Counted from the first letter of the stretch, positions 12,085-26,481 are shown. The stretch is 64,000 bases of DNA from Phanerochaete sordida (GCA_019973155.2 BPQB01000031.1:1-64000); one strand, 5' to 3'. The notes: a model not told the origin generated them from the sequence alone. A program made the numbers and translations.

Positions 12085-14802
12085 GTGTGCTGTGGGGGTA
12101 TACGGGTGGTTAGTGCTGCTCGTGGTCAGGACAGGCGGTATATATGCCGCGCGCGGGCAGGGTCTGTACGCAGGCGCGGATGCATGTGGGGGGCACGCAG
12201 AGACGGCCCCGAGCAGCGCTCGCGTGTGCAAGGTCGCGAGCGTGTCCGATTTCATCGCAGGGCGTACGCGTGCCCACGCGGGCGGGTCAGCGTTAGCCAG
12301 GGCCGGACATGCGCGGGTACCCCGCCGGAGGCAGACGTGAGACCAGCGAGCGATCTTCCGCCGGCGTGCGCCCAGGTGTCGATCCCCCGCGTCTCCAGCA
12401 CCGTGCAACCTTGGACGTTGGGATGTTGCAGGGACGCACTGGGCGGCGTAGAAAGACAAGGGAGGATGTCAGATTCGCCGTCTACGCTATGGCCCCGTTC
12501 CCAGTCGACGGATAGGGCTAGCGCGGGCCACGGCGCGATATGCTCGGTTTGGAAAAAGTGCGAGGGACGCGGAGTCGTTCCCACTCCCTTGGGGATGCCT
12601 CCTGAACACATTGCAGCGCGCTAGAGCGTGCCACAGGAGAACGGCTGCCGCATGTGTCCGGTATATCGCACGCAGCGCGGCCCTGCACGCAAGCTGTACG
12701 TCCACAGACGGATGGCGGCGTCGAGCCGTGGCAGGCCATCGAGCGCAGCCGCCCTGGCGGCGAGCTCCGATACCGATGCTTTGGCGACTACAAATTCCTG
12801 GCGCAGGGCCTTTTCTGATGCGCGTGTGCGGGTGCGATGGGCAGGCGAAGTGTGGCGGAAAGCACAGGAAAAAATAAAAGGCCGGGCGCGGGGCCGCCAC
12901 GACGGGCCCTCGGAGATCACCGAATGTCGGAGCTTATACCAAACATGGCAGGTATCCTGGTTCGCCATGCGTCCTCGCTCCGCAACGTGTCTCTCCACGC
13001 GTGAGATCCTTTTGCCAAGCTCGACCAAGACGCGTATTTTTCTCGGATGCGAGCAGGAGCGCTGCAAACTAGCGACCCTTGCGAGGACGGGTCATAAGTG
13101 ACGTAGCGCCGTCGCGCTGCGCCTCTACAGAACCAGCAGGCAGCATTTTTTCCGCATCCAGGCCTCGCAGGACGCGATTTCGTCGGACGGCAGAGTCACC
13201 AGAGCACAGACGATCCTCGGCACCACTCTTCACCCTGCGACAGAAAAGGCGGCGTGCCGTACACTCTCGTAACGCCAGCCCTCCGCGTCCCCATGCCCGC
13301 GGAGGCAATAGCGTGTGCGCAGGACGCGCCCGCCCAGAGCGGCAAATGTGCGAAAACCACGGACCAGGGCGCGTCAACAGCCGTCAACACCGTGCGTCGT
13401 GGATCCGGGCCCTCGAACTCACGCGCGCCCGCCCCGCGCGCCGGGCTCTCTCCTGCCTCCTGCGCGTCCACGTCCTGCCTGCGCCGCACCCGGAGCTGTC
13501 AACCGCTCCAAGCCCTCGCTGCCCCGGCGCCGTGCCCGCTGCACGCGCACGCGCGAGCCCCATGGGGCACGCGGCGATCCGCCTCGATAGGAAGTTGTGG
13601 CGTCAGGCTCTGCGGGCAGCCGCGGCGCGTCGCTGGACCTTATCGTGCGCAGATCTCGCCCTGCGTACCGCCGCTACCATCACCGCCGGGGTCCTGCGAT
13701 TTGGTCGCGCGCTGCCCGCCCAGGCGCCGCGCGCCTCGCATGCCCTGGAACCTCTCCGAACGACGGCACGCGCAGTGCCCGGGAGGCGTGACCGCCTGCG
13801 TTGACAGCGAATGTTCTCCAACGCTCTCGCGTCTGCGCGGACGCGAGTGCACTCACGAGGCGTCCGCACGCGCTGCCCAAGATACGACGCGGTATCTCCT
13901 TGGGGCTACATTACTGCCCTGCGGCGGCACCGTTCGCGTCCAGCGGCCTCCCGGGCATCCCCGCACAGTCCTCTCCGCGTCGCACTGCCTGCGTTTACGC
14001 AACGCACGCACTCATCTGTGGCGTGCACCGTGCGCTGCAGGCCCAGCGTGCGCGTTCCCGTGGGGCCCAGCGCGATCCTCTCCCTCTCTCCGCCGCGCGA
14101 TCTCGCGCGGCTCGCTCTAATGAGGTCACGCACCCGCGATCGCGGCGCTGCGCCTGACGCGGCCCATACAACCCTCTGTGCACGCGCCGGCGGGTCGTGA
14201 CGCGCAGGCACACACGGCTGCCACGGTGCACACAGTATGCGGAGGCCCCGGTGGGTCCGCACCTCTTCGGGAGGCTCGTCGACGCACAGTGCGCGGGCGT
14301 GGCGTCGCGCCGACATGGTTTACTTACAATGTATGGGCGCGTGCGCCGCCCCGCGGGGCGCACAAGGGCAGGGCCGCGTCCGCGCGGAGGTGCCACCGGA
14401 GCGTGCCCGTGGCGCCCGCGACGTCCGGCGAGGAAGTCGAAGCCCTGCACGCGAGCCCTGCGGGTGGTGGCGTCACCGCACGCTCCCTCCCCGGGCAGCA
14501 CGATCGATAGGCGCGGCTGCGCCGCGCTGCTGGCCGCGCGGCGCACCCGTCAGTTCTGCGACGCCGCTGTCAGTCTGGCGCGGGCGCCGCGTCCGCGGGC
14601 GTGCGCGGTGCGGGAAGGTTCTCGCACGCGCTCGAGCGGGCGCGAAGCGTGCACGGGACGCGGGCGTGTGCGTGGTGACGGCGTATCGGCGCAGCGAGGG
14701 TTTGCGTTCAGCCTGCGGGCGATCTGATGGGACGGGGCGTTGGGTCGCGGTGGCGCATGCTGCAGCGGGCACGCACGTCTCGGGGCCTGCCGGCGGGAGG
14801 AG
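12085..14802. other. GC-rich stretch without a convincing gene
   Basis: From about 13.2 to 14.7 kb almost every frame on both strands is open, simply because stop codons are rare in such GC-rich DNA. Translations are Arg/Ala/Pro-rich with no domain, no signal peptide and no consistent splice pattern. The only clear signals are the TATATAT of the monooxygenase gene and the TATA box at the right end. It may be a long regulatory region, a non-coding transcript or an old insertion. Confidence 0.5.
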
Positions 14803-14992
14803 TATAAAAGCTTGGCAGGAGGCCTGGTCGGCTGTCTGCACCCTCCAGCTTGTCCGCTGTCTCATCCTTGCCTCGGCTGGCTGGCTGCAGGCCCGGTGCA
14901 TGGCCTGGGGCACTGCAGCACTGGCCGCGGCGGGCGTTGCTGCTTTGTCGCCACCGTCGTCTTGCTCGCGGGCCTGGCACCCATGCTACTAG
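14803..14992 (+). promoter_or_regulatory. core promoter with a possible 30-codon ORF
   Basis: TATAAAAG at 14803-14810 is followed by a pyrimidine-rich leader containing CT and GGCTGGCTG runs, as in strongly expressed fungal genes. The first ATG after it, at 14900, opens a frame of only 30 codons (MAWGTAALAAAGVAAL then Pro, Ser and Cys) ending at 14992. Another frame is hydrophobic and Cys-containing up to 15057 but lacks a suitable ATG. The promoter looks real; what it transcribes is unclear. Confidence 0.35.
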
Positions 14993-15090
14993 CTGCCTCA
15001 GCACCGTGCAGCTCGCCTTTGGACTATATCCCAAGCAATGAAGACACACCCAACTAGAGACCGCCCTCACCACGCCTGCCGCGCGGCCGC

Positions 15091-15140
15091 GCATATTCTG
15101 CGCAAGAAATTGCGTGGTGCAATTTCTTGACAGAATATGC
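15091..15140. repeat. near-perfect inverted repeat (hairpin)
   Basis: Arms of 23 and 22 bases flank a 5-base loop, GTGGT. The outer part GCATATTCTG pairs with CAGAATATGC, and the inner AAGAAATTGC pairs with GCAATTTCTT. The only mismatch is a small CGC/GA bulge between them. AT-rich arms stand out in a GC-rich neighbourhood. From 15141 to 15895 I see no gene. Confidence 0.7.
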
Positions 15141-15895
15141 AGTGCCGCTCGAGTCGGCGTCGCGCTCGCTACGAACGAGAGGCTCGTCGAGAGCTACTAG
15201 AAAATTTAACTAACTCCATTGGTGAGCGCATATATCACTCTAGCAGTACGCGCAGTACCTCTAACCTGTTGCAGGACCGGCGTCCGTCATGGGCCGCAGC
15301 ATTTGCACTGTCGGGGATGTTCCTTCCCACGTGCATATTTAGACCTGTACTCGCTTCGACAGCTCGCGTTTGGTGCACCACAGATCTAAATAAATCAGAA
15401 TGAACTAAATTGCTGCCGGGCTCGTGTGCCGGGAAATGAGCGTGTTCCTCGCGTCGTCCGCTTCCCGCACCTGCTTCTCTGTCGCTGGTGTCACCATCAC
15501 GTTCCACCGCAAGCGTCGACGTGTCATACTCACCGCCTTCTTAATTACGCCTCTGTCCAACCATTCTTCGTCTCGTGTGACGTATTTACTGTGGTCGTGA
15601 TTCGGTGGGCTGCCGCCCCTTGCCAGGGCGATCTCTGAAGATGTTGTCGCCGATCTGCGAGAGTTATCTTATCGCGGGAGCTCTTATCTGGATACTTCCC
15701 TTTTTGTACAAGCGTCGGCCCGGGGCGCAGCTGTGGGCGGGGTCGCTCGAGCGTGTTGTCCGATGACACTATGGACACAGCATAGACCCTCCACAGCTCT
15801 CGCTTCCTCCTACTCTACCCTTAACTCGAGTCAGCCTATGGCTCAGGACCATTCTCGTACCTGCTTCACCTCTTGACACCGCTCTACACACCCGC

Positions 15896-17517
15896 ATGGC
15901 TACCCACAACCCGTTCCGACGTAATCTCAGCCCTCTGCGCGAGCCTGAGGCTTCCACCAGCGCCGCTGTAGAAACTAGAGGCCCACCACCACCGATACCG
16001 CCACGGCCAAGCTCGCCATCAGGGAAGCCTGGCCAAGAGCGGGACGTCCCGGAATCAGATTCAGACGCGAGCAGGAGCCCGAGTCCGGCACACCACCCTC
16101 CACCAGGGAGCCCACCTTTGCCCTCACGACCGCCTGCAGCAGAACAACCTGGGCTACCTCCTCGCCCTCCACGATCCGAAGCTCGCCACCAGCCGCCCCC
16201 AGGCAGTCCCCCGCTCCCTCCGCCGCCCCCTGATAACGATCTGCGCGAGCTGCTGCGCGGCGAGTCGCCGCCGCCATATACACCCGCCCCCGACGTCCGC
16301 CAAGGCGAGACGACCGTCGAGCTCGGCCCGCGCAGGCCCTTCCAGCAGGCCCCGCAGCCCGCGCGCTTCGTCCCGCCGCTCTCCCCGCCGTGGCAGCGCA
16401 GCCAGCCGCGCGCCCAGCCGCAGTGGCCGCCCGCGGCCTGGACGCAGTACCCCGGCGGGAGCACCGGCAGCCTCGCGCGCACGGCGACGGGCTCGACGTA
16501 CCGCCGCACCGCCGTCGCGCCGCCGCCGCCCCCGCGTGCCCCGACGCAGCACCGCACCGGCGGCTCGTTCGCCGCGCCCCCACCCGCGCCGCCGCAGCCT
16601 GCATCTGACTTTGCGAGGGACTTCTATGCCGCGGGCGCAGACGACGCGGGGCTCCTTGGGGGCTCGAGCGCGCAGTATGCGCCGCCGCCGAGCTCGCAGT
16701 ACGCCCCGCCGCCAGGAGCACCGCCGCAGTCGCCCTACGCCCCGCCGCCAGGACCGCCACCAGGGCACGAGGCCAATGGCCGGCCCGAGACGCCTCCGCG
16801 GCCTGCGAACGGAGCAAGCCCGCAAAGCGACACGCCTGATGATGGGCGGCCGACGATGAAGCCTGTGCCAGGACATCCGCTGATGAACAACGGGAGGGTG
16901 CTGGTGTATCCGCAGGGCTACGAGTGTCCCAAATGTGCGTACTGCGTTCTTTACCTGGTCAATCAGACGCTGAGCGCCCGGCAGGCAACAACACCGGCTA
17001 CAAGCACCTCGACCCGTCGAACCCCTGCATGAAGTGCTGGTCCAAGTACGCGAAGCCCTTCGCCGGCCCGCTCACCTACGCGCCCTGGGGCGCGGCAGGC
17101 GAGAACGGCAACAACTTCCAGCAGCCGCTCCCCGCGCTCCCGCAGAGCCCCGCAGGCACACGCTTCCCGCCGCCGCCGCCGCACGGCACCGTGGCGCGCG
17201 CCGCGTCGACGTCGCGCGCGGGCCCCGGCGCCGCCGCGCACGCGACGGGCATCCCGCTCGCGAACGGCGGCTTCCTGCCGACGGCGGGCTACGCGAGCCC
17301 GCTCCACGGCGCGAGCGCGGCGCCGACGCGCGTCGTGAGCGCGCCGTACAACCCGTACAACCGCGCGCCGCCGCCGGGCGCGACGGTCGTGCGCCCGGGC
17401 GACCCGCGCATCGGCGGGCAGCTGTGCTGGCGCTGCAGCGGGCGCGGGACGACGACGTTCTTCATTTTTGACGAGACGTGCAATGTCTGTGACGGACTTG
17501 GGCGGACGTTCCCGTGA
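15896..17517 (+). CDS. HUA1: HUA1-like proline-rich CxxC zinc-finger protein
   Basis: A protein of about 520 residues resembling yeast Hua1, a cytoplasmic protein linked to actin patches and the Rsp5 ubiquitin ligase network. The N-terminal 330 residues are intrinsically disordered and proline-rich, with poly-Pro SH3-type sites (PPIPPRP, PPLPPPPP), a PPPY motif suited to WW domains, and QYAPPP repeats. The conserved part begins GHPLMNNGRVLVYPQGY, then CPKC, split by an intron (16935-16984) that completes the second Cys. NNTGYKHLDPSNPCMKCW follows, forming a CxxC...CxxC pair. The C-terminus has a second zinc site, CWRCSGRG...CNVCDGLGRTFP. The DnaJ-like CxxCxGxG style matches the family. One intron only, which is few for this window. 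Confidence 0.78.
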
Positions 17518-17875
17518 GCATCTCGATGGACTTGTAGCATGTCTCCTGGATCTACGTATGTTTTCTGTATCATAGCTTGCTAATTTCGCTTTGATGTATC
17601 CGTTATCTATAGCTTCGCAGTACTTACAATATTTCCAGCCTATCACATTGCATTCTGTATTTGGCTGGGCTCTTGCTTGAGTAGGAGATTTTGCCGCCTG
17701 GAGTTGTGCAACCTTGCGGTTACGATACAGTCCCTCCCACGGCTCTGTCTCCTACCACCACTCCCTCATCCACAGCCAGACTTTGTACCAAACGCCCGAC
17801 TGGTCATTCTCTGGTGAGCCTGGCCTGGCCGCTCTCGAACGATGCTGAGCTGACGGTGGTGCAGACTGCGCCATC

Positions 17876-19898
17876 ATGCCTGTAGTCCCTCTTTTCTCTG
17901 ATCGTCCCAGCCAGGGTAATCTCCTGTTGGGATCTCGACAAATGGTCTCTGCAATCCTCCAGCATCACATGGAACCATGGGCTGCCGAAAGGCGTCTCCG
18001 CGCACTGCAAGGGCTGAGCGAGTGTCTTCTGGGTCTCACGCTGGACCGCGCGACCATGGTGGAGTGGCTGATGCTGCTCCGGCGCGGGCTCGCTGAGGCG
18101 TTGGTATACATCCTATTTGACCGTTACTTCTGTGGCTTCTCCAAGGAGGAGCTGATAGCTTGCGCCTCTACCGATGAGTCCGAAGTCCAGTACTACATGG
18201 AGGAAGTTCTGGTACGCGCATTGCGTTTCTCTGCCTCTGCACCACACTAATGATCTTGCTGCATAGCCCTACTTTTCCCTTGTCCTGCATAATCTACGAG
18301 ACTTCCTTGGATTCTCCCTTACATGCTGCCACAACTCATCCCTCAGTCCGGAAATACGCAAGGAGACCATGTCCCACGCAGATCGCCTTCTACGCGAATT
18401 ACCGCGGCTGTGGCAAAATCTCTGGGATATCAGAACGCCATTTCTTGATTCGCAGCCGGCCAACATCATGATAGACCAGCCCAATGCAATCACTGCACCT
18501 CGAACGCTACACCACGGTCTCACGGTGTCGATCAAGCTGGTAATAGGGTTCTATCACGGGTTCGGGTGAGTCGCACTACTAAGATTCGTTCGAATAGCTA
18601 TCATTGACTTAGCTTGTGCAGGACTTCTCTGACACCTCTCCCAGGGCCGACGCTGATGCCACATGTGGCGCTGATAGTCTGGGTACACTGCTACCACAAG
18701 ATGGACAGACAGGAGGCTCTCACCAACGCGCGGTTCGCAGTTACTCACTATCGAAGCACGCAGGGCAAGTCGGCCATGCCCAATCTCTACAGCAAAGCTG
18801 TCGCTGGCTCCACGAGCTACAAGCAGATCGCGCAGGCGGTGCTCCGCGATCTCAAGACGAAGCACGATATCCGCGGCGCGGTATTCGACGCCCTGGAAAT
18901 CATATGCTCCCTGCGCCCGACCCAGGCACCGTTCTTCTCGATGGCCGAACCATGTCGTCGCCGGCTCTTACGAGGGTGTATCGCTGCGAGCCTAAGCCTC
19001 GTATGTATGCACGAAACCGTGGATATCGCGGCGAGTGAGGACGCTTTGAGTAACATGTTTACCTTCCTACGGTGCGCTCTAATCTCTCCCTCGTTCGCGA
19101 GCTCTGAGTGCTGATCGCATGGGACAGATGGAGTCTGATGGACCCAAACGGCTACCCAGGAGGGTTCCCCGAACGGCAGCTCCACGCAATCATCGCCGTC
19201 ATTTGTGCCTTCCTGGTTCAAGGCGTCGATCAGCAGAAGATCAAGCTAATCAGTACGTCGAGTCCTTCATGATCATGTATACACCGCGCTCACCAACCAC
19301 CATACGTCAGCGGAAGCCATGATGACCGTAAAGATCTGCTGTACGCTGTTCAACAACCGCAACCGCGGTGCCATCTCCGACACTGGTCACGACGGCCAGC
19401 TAGACCTCGCAAGGCGGCGGAGCCGCGCAGCATGGCAAGTCGTGACGGACCAGCTACGCTCGCGGGGCACACACCGCCACGCACAATGGAAGTCGCTGCA
19501 CACTGGGTTGACCCTGCTCGGTCGCGCGCTGGCGGTTGGAGAAGATGGCACCGAGCCGGTAGGGGCTGAGGATGTCCACTCCGCGGCGCCGTTCCTTGCG
19601 CGCTGCAATTGGCACGAGTGTCTATGCAGTGTCCACGCACCCCTCCACAAGCTGCAGATCTGCCGGGGCTGCACGTACGTCGCGTATTGCAACGATATTT
19701 GTCAACGCAGGTCGGGCCAAATTCTACCTTTGCATTTCCTGATAAGATCCGTGCTGACTGATTTTCAACCACAGAGACTGGGCAGATGGAGGTCATGGCG
19801 CGCGTTGCGGAAAGACAACGTCGAATAAGCGCAGGAAAGCAATCGAGATGCCAATAACCGCGGAGGCGTTGTATGAGTCTAGCGTGCTGTTTTCGTAG
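17876..19898 (+). CDS. MYND-type zinc finger protein, paralogue 3
   Basis: Same family as 4581-6547. It begins MPVVPLFSDRPSQGNL and carries RQMVSAILQHHMEPWAAE, FDRYFCGFSKEELIAC, LPRLWQNLWDIRTPFLDSQP, LMPHVALIVWVHCYHKMD and GYPGGFPERQLHAII. The finger is CNWHECLCSVHAPLHK, CRGCTYVAYCNDICQRR, an intron, then DWADGGHGARC. It has a longer tail than its siblings, with a basic SNKRRK segment, ending at a TAG at 19896-19898. A 5'-leader intron (GTGAGC near 17814 to CAG near 17863) precedes the ATG, as for paralogue 1. All exons join in phase. It is convergent with the ene-reductase gene, 96 bases away. Confidence 0.78.
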
Positions 19899-19994
19899 AT
19901 CGTCTATAAGCTGCGGCTCGTAAAATCAATGTACAGTAATCGAGTCTTGACGTATCAATGGCAAAACAGGGATAGCAAATAAGACAGCGTCGTG

Positions 19995-22540
<2,546 letters not shown>

Positions 22541-22544
22541 TGGC

Positions 22545-22719
22545 TTCCCGAAACGGAACTCAACGCCTACGTCATCGGGCGTTCAGCGTTCTTGTCCTCT
22601 CACGTCACACCGAACTTCATGGAAACACCAAACATTTCGCATACTTTCGACGCAGAGACACCCGTCTCTCGAAAGCTCGCTCGGCAAGCACGCAGGCGCC
22701 GGCGTCGCACACTATATAA
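22545..22719 (+). promoter_or_regulatory. HSP20 copy 2 promoter: TATA box and heat-shock element
   Basis: TTCCCGAAACGGAAC at 22545-22559 holds a TTC-nn-GAA pair plus a further GAA. TATATAA is at 22713-22719, 114 bases before the ATG. The order and spacing match copy 1. The stretch between the two elements aligns with copy 1 but with many substitutions. Confidence 0.6.
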
Positions 22720-22832
22720 CCCCTGCTCGCTCGACGATGGCTCCCCAGAAACAGACGTTAACGTAGTACTTGACAAGCGCGACTGCCCTTAGCTTCCTTT
22801 CTCACCTCTCCCCCTCCCCTTCCCACCCCCTC

Positions 22833-23428
22833 ATGTCTCTCTCCCGCTTCATCTACGAGCCGTTCTACTCCCTGTCCGACTTTGACCGCCTCTTCGACGA
22901 GGCGTTCAGCGCGCGGACGAATGGCAACAGCGGTCCTGGCGAGCTCGCGCGCCAGGGGGACAGCGCCTCCTCCAAGTCGCTCCGACCAAGGTGCGTACTC
23001 GCTCGCTCGCGTTTGACCGGGGATGCGGACGCTGACGCGGTGCGACAGGATGGACGTCCATGAGGACGAGAAGTCGAACACGGTGACGGCGACGTTCGAG
23101 CTGCCGGGCCTGAAGAAGGAGGACGTGAACATCGACGTGCGCAACGACGTGCTCACCGTCTCGGGCGAGACGAAGGTCTCGTCTGAGCGCGACGAGAACG
23201 GGTACGCCGTCCGCGAACGCCGCTTCGGTCGGTTCTCGCGCTCGATTCCGCTTCCGCAGGGCATCAAGGTGGGTATATCCTGTTGCGTTTGGAGATCCAT
23301 GGATGTGATGCTGACGTGTTCTGCCGCAGCCCGAGGAGATCAAGGCGTCGCTCGAGAACGGTGTGCTCACCGTGTCTTTCCCGAAGACTTCTCCGGAGCA
23401 GGCTCCCAAGAAGATCACGATCTCGTGA
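22833..23428 (+). CDS. small heat-shock protein HSP20, copy 2
   Basis: Second copy of the alpha-crystallin chaperone, about 158 residues, three exons with the same intron positions as copy 1. Starts MSLSRFIYEPFYSLSDFD; core motifs ATFELPGLKKEDVNIDVR and ENGVLTVSFPKTSP; ends KKITIS. Intron 1 begins GTGCGTACTCGC, unlike GTGAGTACATCA in copy 1, and is unrelated in between. Intron 2 is nearly identical in the two genes. The CT-rich leader and TATA position are conserved, so both copies are probably heat-inducible. A MYND gene follows 577 bases downstream, as for copy 1. Confidence 0.9.
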
Positions 23429-24004
23429 GATCACCACGCTCTTTTCACGACTTGGCCTGGAGGATGATGTAAGATAAGCACTTGTGCAAAGGAATTGAAT
23501 ACTCTGTTTTGAAACGAGCTGAGTGTGGATTGCGTGACGATTCTGGCACAGTCCCTGGGTGTCCTGAACGATTCTAGCATACTGGTCAGAGTCACTCCTT
23601 ACTCGCGCGAAGCACACGAGCGCCGCTTTGCACTTGAGACTTTGGTCACGATGCGGCGCGGAACGTTGTCGGGGCTCTGTGCTTACATAAGCTTCGTCGC
23701 GCAGCTTTGCTCCCAACAAACTTCGAACAATGCTGCTACCAAACCTGGAGACTCGCCGCGCGGCCAGGTGCTCTAATAGGGATCGCTGGTGCAGACCGCG
23801 CTAGTATCTTCGACTGTAACGCTTTGTGCCTTGGACTTGCGTATTCGGGTCAGTATCGACGGCTGTTAGCAACGCTGTTGATTCGAGCCTCTCTGGGTAT
23901 TGCAAAGTGAGCCGTCGATCCTGTTCGATTCAACGTCTGAGTCAATGCTCCGACTAAACACTGGTACAACTGCTCTCTCGATACTCAATTTCTCTACAGT
24001 CACG
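23429..24004. other. intergenic, HSP20 3' region and MYND promoter
   Basis: The first 70-90 bases are the conserved HSP20 3' region. The rest shows no domain-bearing frame and presumably holds the promoter and leader of MYND paralogue 4. Confidence 0.55.
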
Positions 24005-26481
24005 ATGCCAAACTTGCACATGTTCACAGGCTTTCCGAGGTGGGCGTACATCACTCTCGCACCGCGTCAGACGGCCGCCGCCATCCTTTATCACCACATG
24101 GAGATCTGGGCGACCGAGGAGCGGGTCATGGCTTTGCAGGTCTTCAGCACATACATCATGGAAATGACATCTGGCGAGATATCCGACGCAGGTTGGGAAG
24201 CCGTACTCGACACCGGTCTCGCGTACGCTTTGAAGTACGTCCTGTTCGACGGTAAATTCTGCGGGTTCAGCGAGGAGGACCTTGCCGCATGCGTCTCCGA
24301 GTCGCAGGAAGACGTCGGAGAATACAAGACAAATGTTTTGGTACGCAACTGTTGCTTGGAGTCACGATGCCTAGGAGTATTTACACGCCTGGCATTCAAC
24401 CCAGCCCTACATTATTTTTGTCATGCTCAGCCTGAGGGATTACCTCGGATTTTCCCTTCGTTATAGCTCAAATGATGAAAATGACCCAGGCCTCCGCAAT
24501 AAGACGTTGCAAAATGCGGACGTGCTTGCGCGTGAGCTGCCCCGGTTTTGGAACCTCCTGTGGCAGATCAGAACTCCTCTCCTCGACTCGCTCCTGTATG
24601 GGATCGCCGTCAACCCTCACGATACCCCACCATCTAGAATGCTCCAAATCAGTATCAGTGTACTGTCAGAGGTCGTCGGCGCGCTCTATAAAACATTTCC
24701 GTACGTATTAGGTGCCTTGTCAACGAACCATCTCCGACGATTCCGCACTTTCAGGGCAGTGTTTCCAAAGCCCGAACATGGAACCAAGATGCCGCATGTA
24801 ATCCTGACCATCTGGGTCCACTGTGCGCACAAGATGGACAGGAACATGGCCATGGAAAACATGTGGACAGCGCTCAGCGAGTACTTACCAGAAGCTTTGG
24901 GCGAGGCCCGCTTCCAGATGTTCTTCCATGAGGTCGATGTCGGCGCCACAAACTCCAGGGAGATCGCCCGGGCCGCAGTGCGGGACCTCCGTGCGAGGCA
25001 AGACGTCAATTTGGTTCTGAGGAGGGTGCTCGTGTTGGCCAACGTAGTGCGCCCGACTCCCCTCCCATTCTATCCAATGGCGGCACCTCATCAGCGTCGG
25101 CTCCTACATGGCTGTATCGCCGCTGGCCAAAGTTTCCTGTGCATGTGTCGGAAAACCAGAAAAACCTGGTCAGGCCTGACAGCCACCCGTAGGGCTTGCA
25201 CATCGCTTGCAGCCGGTGACGTCATAGGAATCCTGCATAATCCAGCTGCTCCTACGCCAGCCTCAGACACCTAGAGTAGTGGGAAAATCGTAAGTAAATG
25301 CGGGGCCAGCACGTAAGCGGTCGAGAGATCGAGCCCCGAAGTCAACGAGGCGAAAATAGGTCAATTCTTCAATTCCGCTCACTTACTGATACTTGAAGTC
25401 AGCGAGTAACCACATACTTACCACCATTGAACCTCACTTGTACACGTAGCGACTACGGTCGCAGTACAAGTGAGAAGCAGTTTTATTACTTCTGTATCCC
25501 CAGCCTGACCAGGCCTGACAAGGACCGTCAGGCCGTATCAGGTCTGGTAAGGCACTGTCAGGCTGATCAGGCGTGATGGTGCATTTTTCGAGCCTTGTCA
25601 GGCGACGAGGCGCCTAATCGCCTGACCAGGCCTGCGCAGGCCGAATTAGCCCCGACCAGGATTTTTCCAGTTTTCCGACATGGTAGAGATTGCTACCTTA
25701 TCTTCAGTCGAGTCCGCTTGGAACAGAATCTTCTACATGTTCGAGTACGTACCCGCACCATTCCAATCCCACCGCCAGCGTCTCACGTGTATTCCTGCCC
25801 AGAGGCTCGCTCAGAGACAACAGCAACTATCCCGGCCTGTTCCCAGAGCCTCGCCTACACACCGTGCTCGCGCTGGCGGGGATGTTCCTCCCCGACGCGC
25901 TCGACGCAGGCAACAACCGCTTTGTGGGTGCGCCCCACTCTGCTCCGGACGCCGCCTCCACGCTCACCGCCCGTCCGCAGACGAAGTGCGCGGCGTCCTC
26001 CAGCTCTGCTGCGACCTGCTCCGGCGGCACACCACAAAGCGCATCGTAGCGCCCACGAGCGGTATGCGCGAGTTCCTGCGCAGGGTCAGCCGCGCGCGGT
26101 GGCAGGCCGTCGCGGACGCTCTGCGCGCGCGCGGCGCACACCGTTCAACGCAGTGGCGGCCGCTGCACCAGACGTGGACGATCCTCGGGCGCGTGCTCGA
26201 TGTCGAGGCGCACGGAACTGCGCCAGTCGATGCCGAGGAGATCCGCAAGGCGTTTCCGCCGCTCCTGCGCTGCAACTGGCATGAGTGCATGTGCAGCGTC
26301 CATGAGCCGCTGCACAAGCTTCAGGTATGCCGCGGATGCTCGTATGTTGCATACTGCAACGACCGGTGCCAAAGGAGGTACGTTATAGGCTTTGCGTTGA
26401 TGCCTGTATTGCCGAGACTGATTGCGATGTCGTGGCAGAGACTGGACCGATGGCGGGCATCGAGAGAACTGCGCGAGGTGA
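24005..26481 (+). pseudogene. MYND-type zinc finger protein, paralogue 4, disrupted
   Basis: Family member starting MPNLHMFTGFPRWAY with RQTAAAILYHHMEIWATE, LWQIRTPLLDS, KMPHVILTIWVHCAHK and MAAPHQRRLLHGCIAAGQS. Directly after FLCM the frame enters a 533-bp MITE-like insertion and stops at 25272-25274, which removes the MYND finger. The reading frame resumes precisely after the insertion as VEIATLSSVESAWNR. It then continues with NYPGLFPEPRLHTVLALAG, the finger CNWHECMCSVHEPLHK, CRGCSYVAYCNDRCQRR, an intron, and DWTDGGHRENC, ending at 26479-26481. I see no other lesion, so the insertion looks recent. Treating the insert as an intron does not restore the frame with any GT/AG pair I tried. A truncated N-terminal protein may still be made. 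Confidence 0.75.
25146..25678. mobile_element. MITE-like non-autonomous DNA element in MYND paralogue 4
   Basis: A 533-bp insert flanked by the 4-base direct repeat CATG (25142-25145 and 25679-25682). Because the ends read TGTCGG...CCGACA, the target duplication could be as short as TG. Terminal inverted repeats of about 30 bases start TGTCGGAAAAC and agree at most positions over the rest, with one single-base gap. The interior has many CAGGCCTGA-like short repeats (25500-25650) and a hairpin of 11-base arms at 25433-25474. It has no coding capacity. The superfamily is not identified. Confidence 0.75.

Larger units (their letters stand above)
22545..23500 (+). repeat. right arm of inverted HSP20 duplication
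   Basis: Homologous in opposite orientation to 9158-10117. Exon 2, intron 2 and exon 3 differ from the left arm by only about ten bases, nearly all synonymous or intronic. Intron 1 does not align beyond its ends. Confidence 0.8.

Noticed and set aside
12628..13101. 157-codon plus-strand frame upstream of the monooxygenase gene
   Set aside because: Does not begin with ATG, shows no domain and is composed largely of Arg/Ala-rich segments typical of non-coding GC-rich DNA.
13254..14120. Open frame of 288 codons on the plus strand, with long overlapping frames on both strands
   Set aside because: All frames are open together because of extreme GC content; translations are Arg/Ala/Pro-rich, with no domain and no intron pattern.
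25146..25678. Idea that the MITE-like insert in the MYND gene is an intron
   Set aside because: Donor and acceptor pairs near its ends lead to a stop or to a frame other than VEIATL, and the target duplication and terminal repeats fit a transposon.
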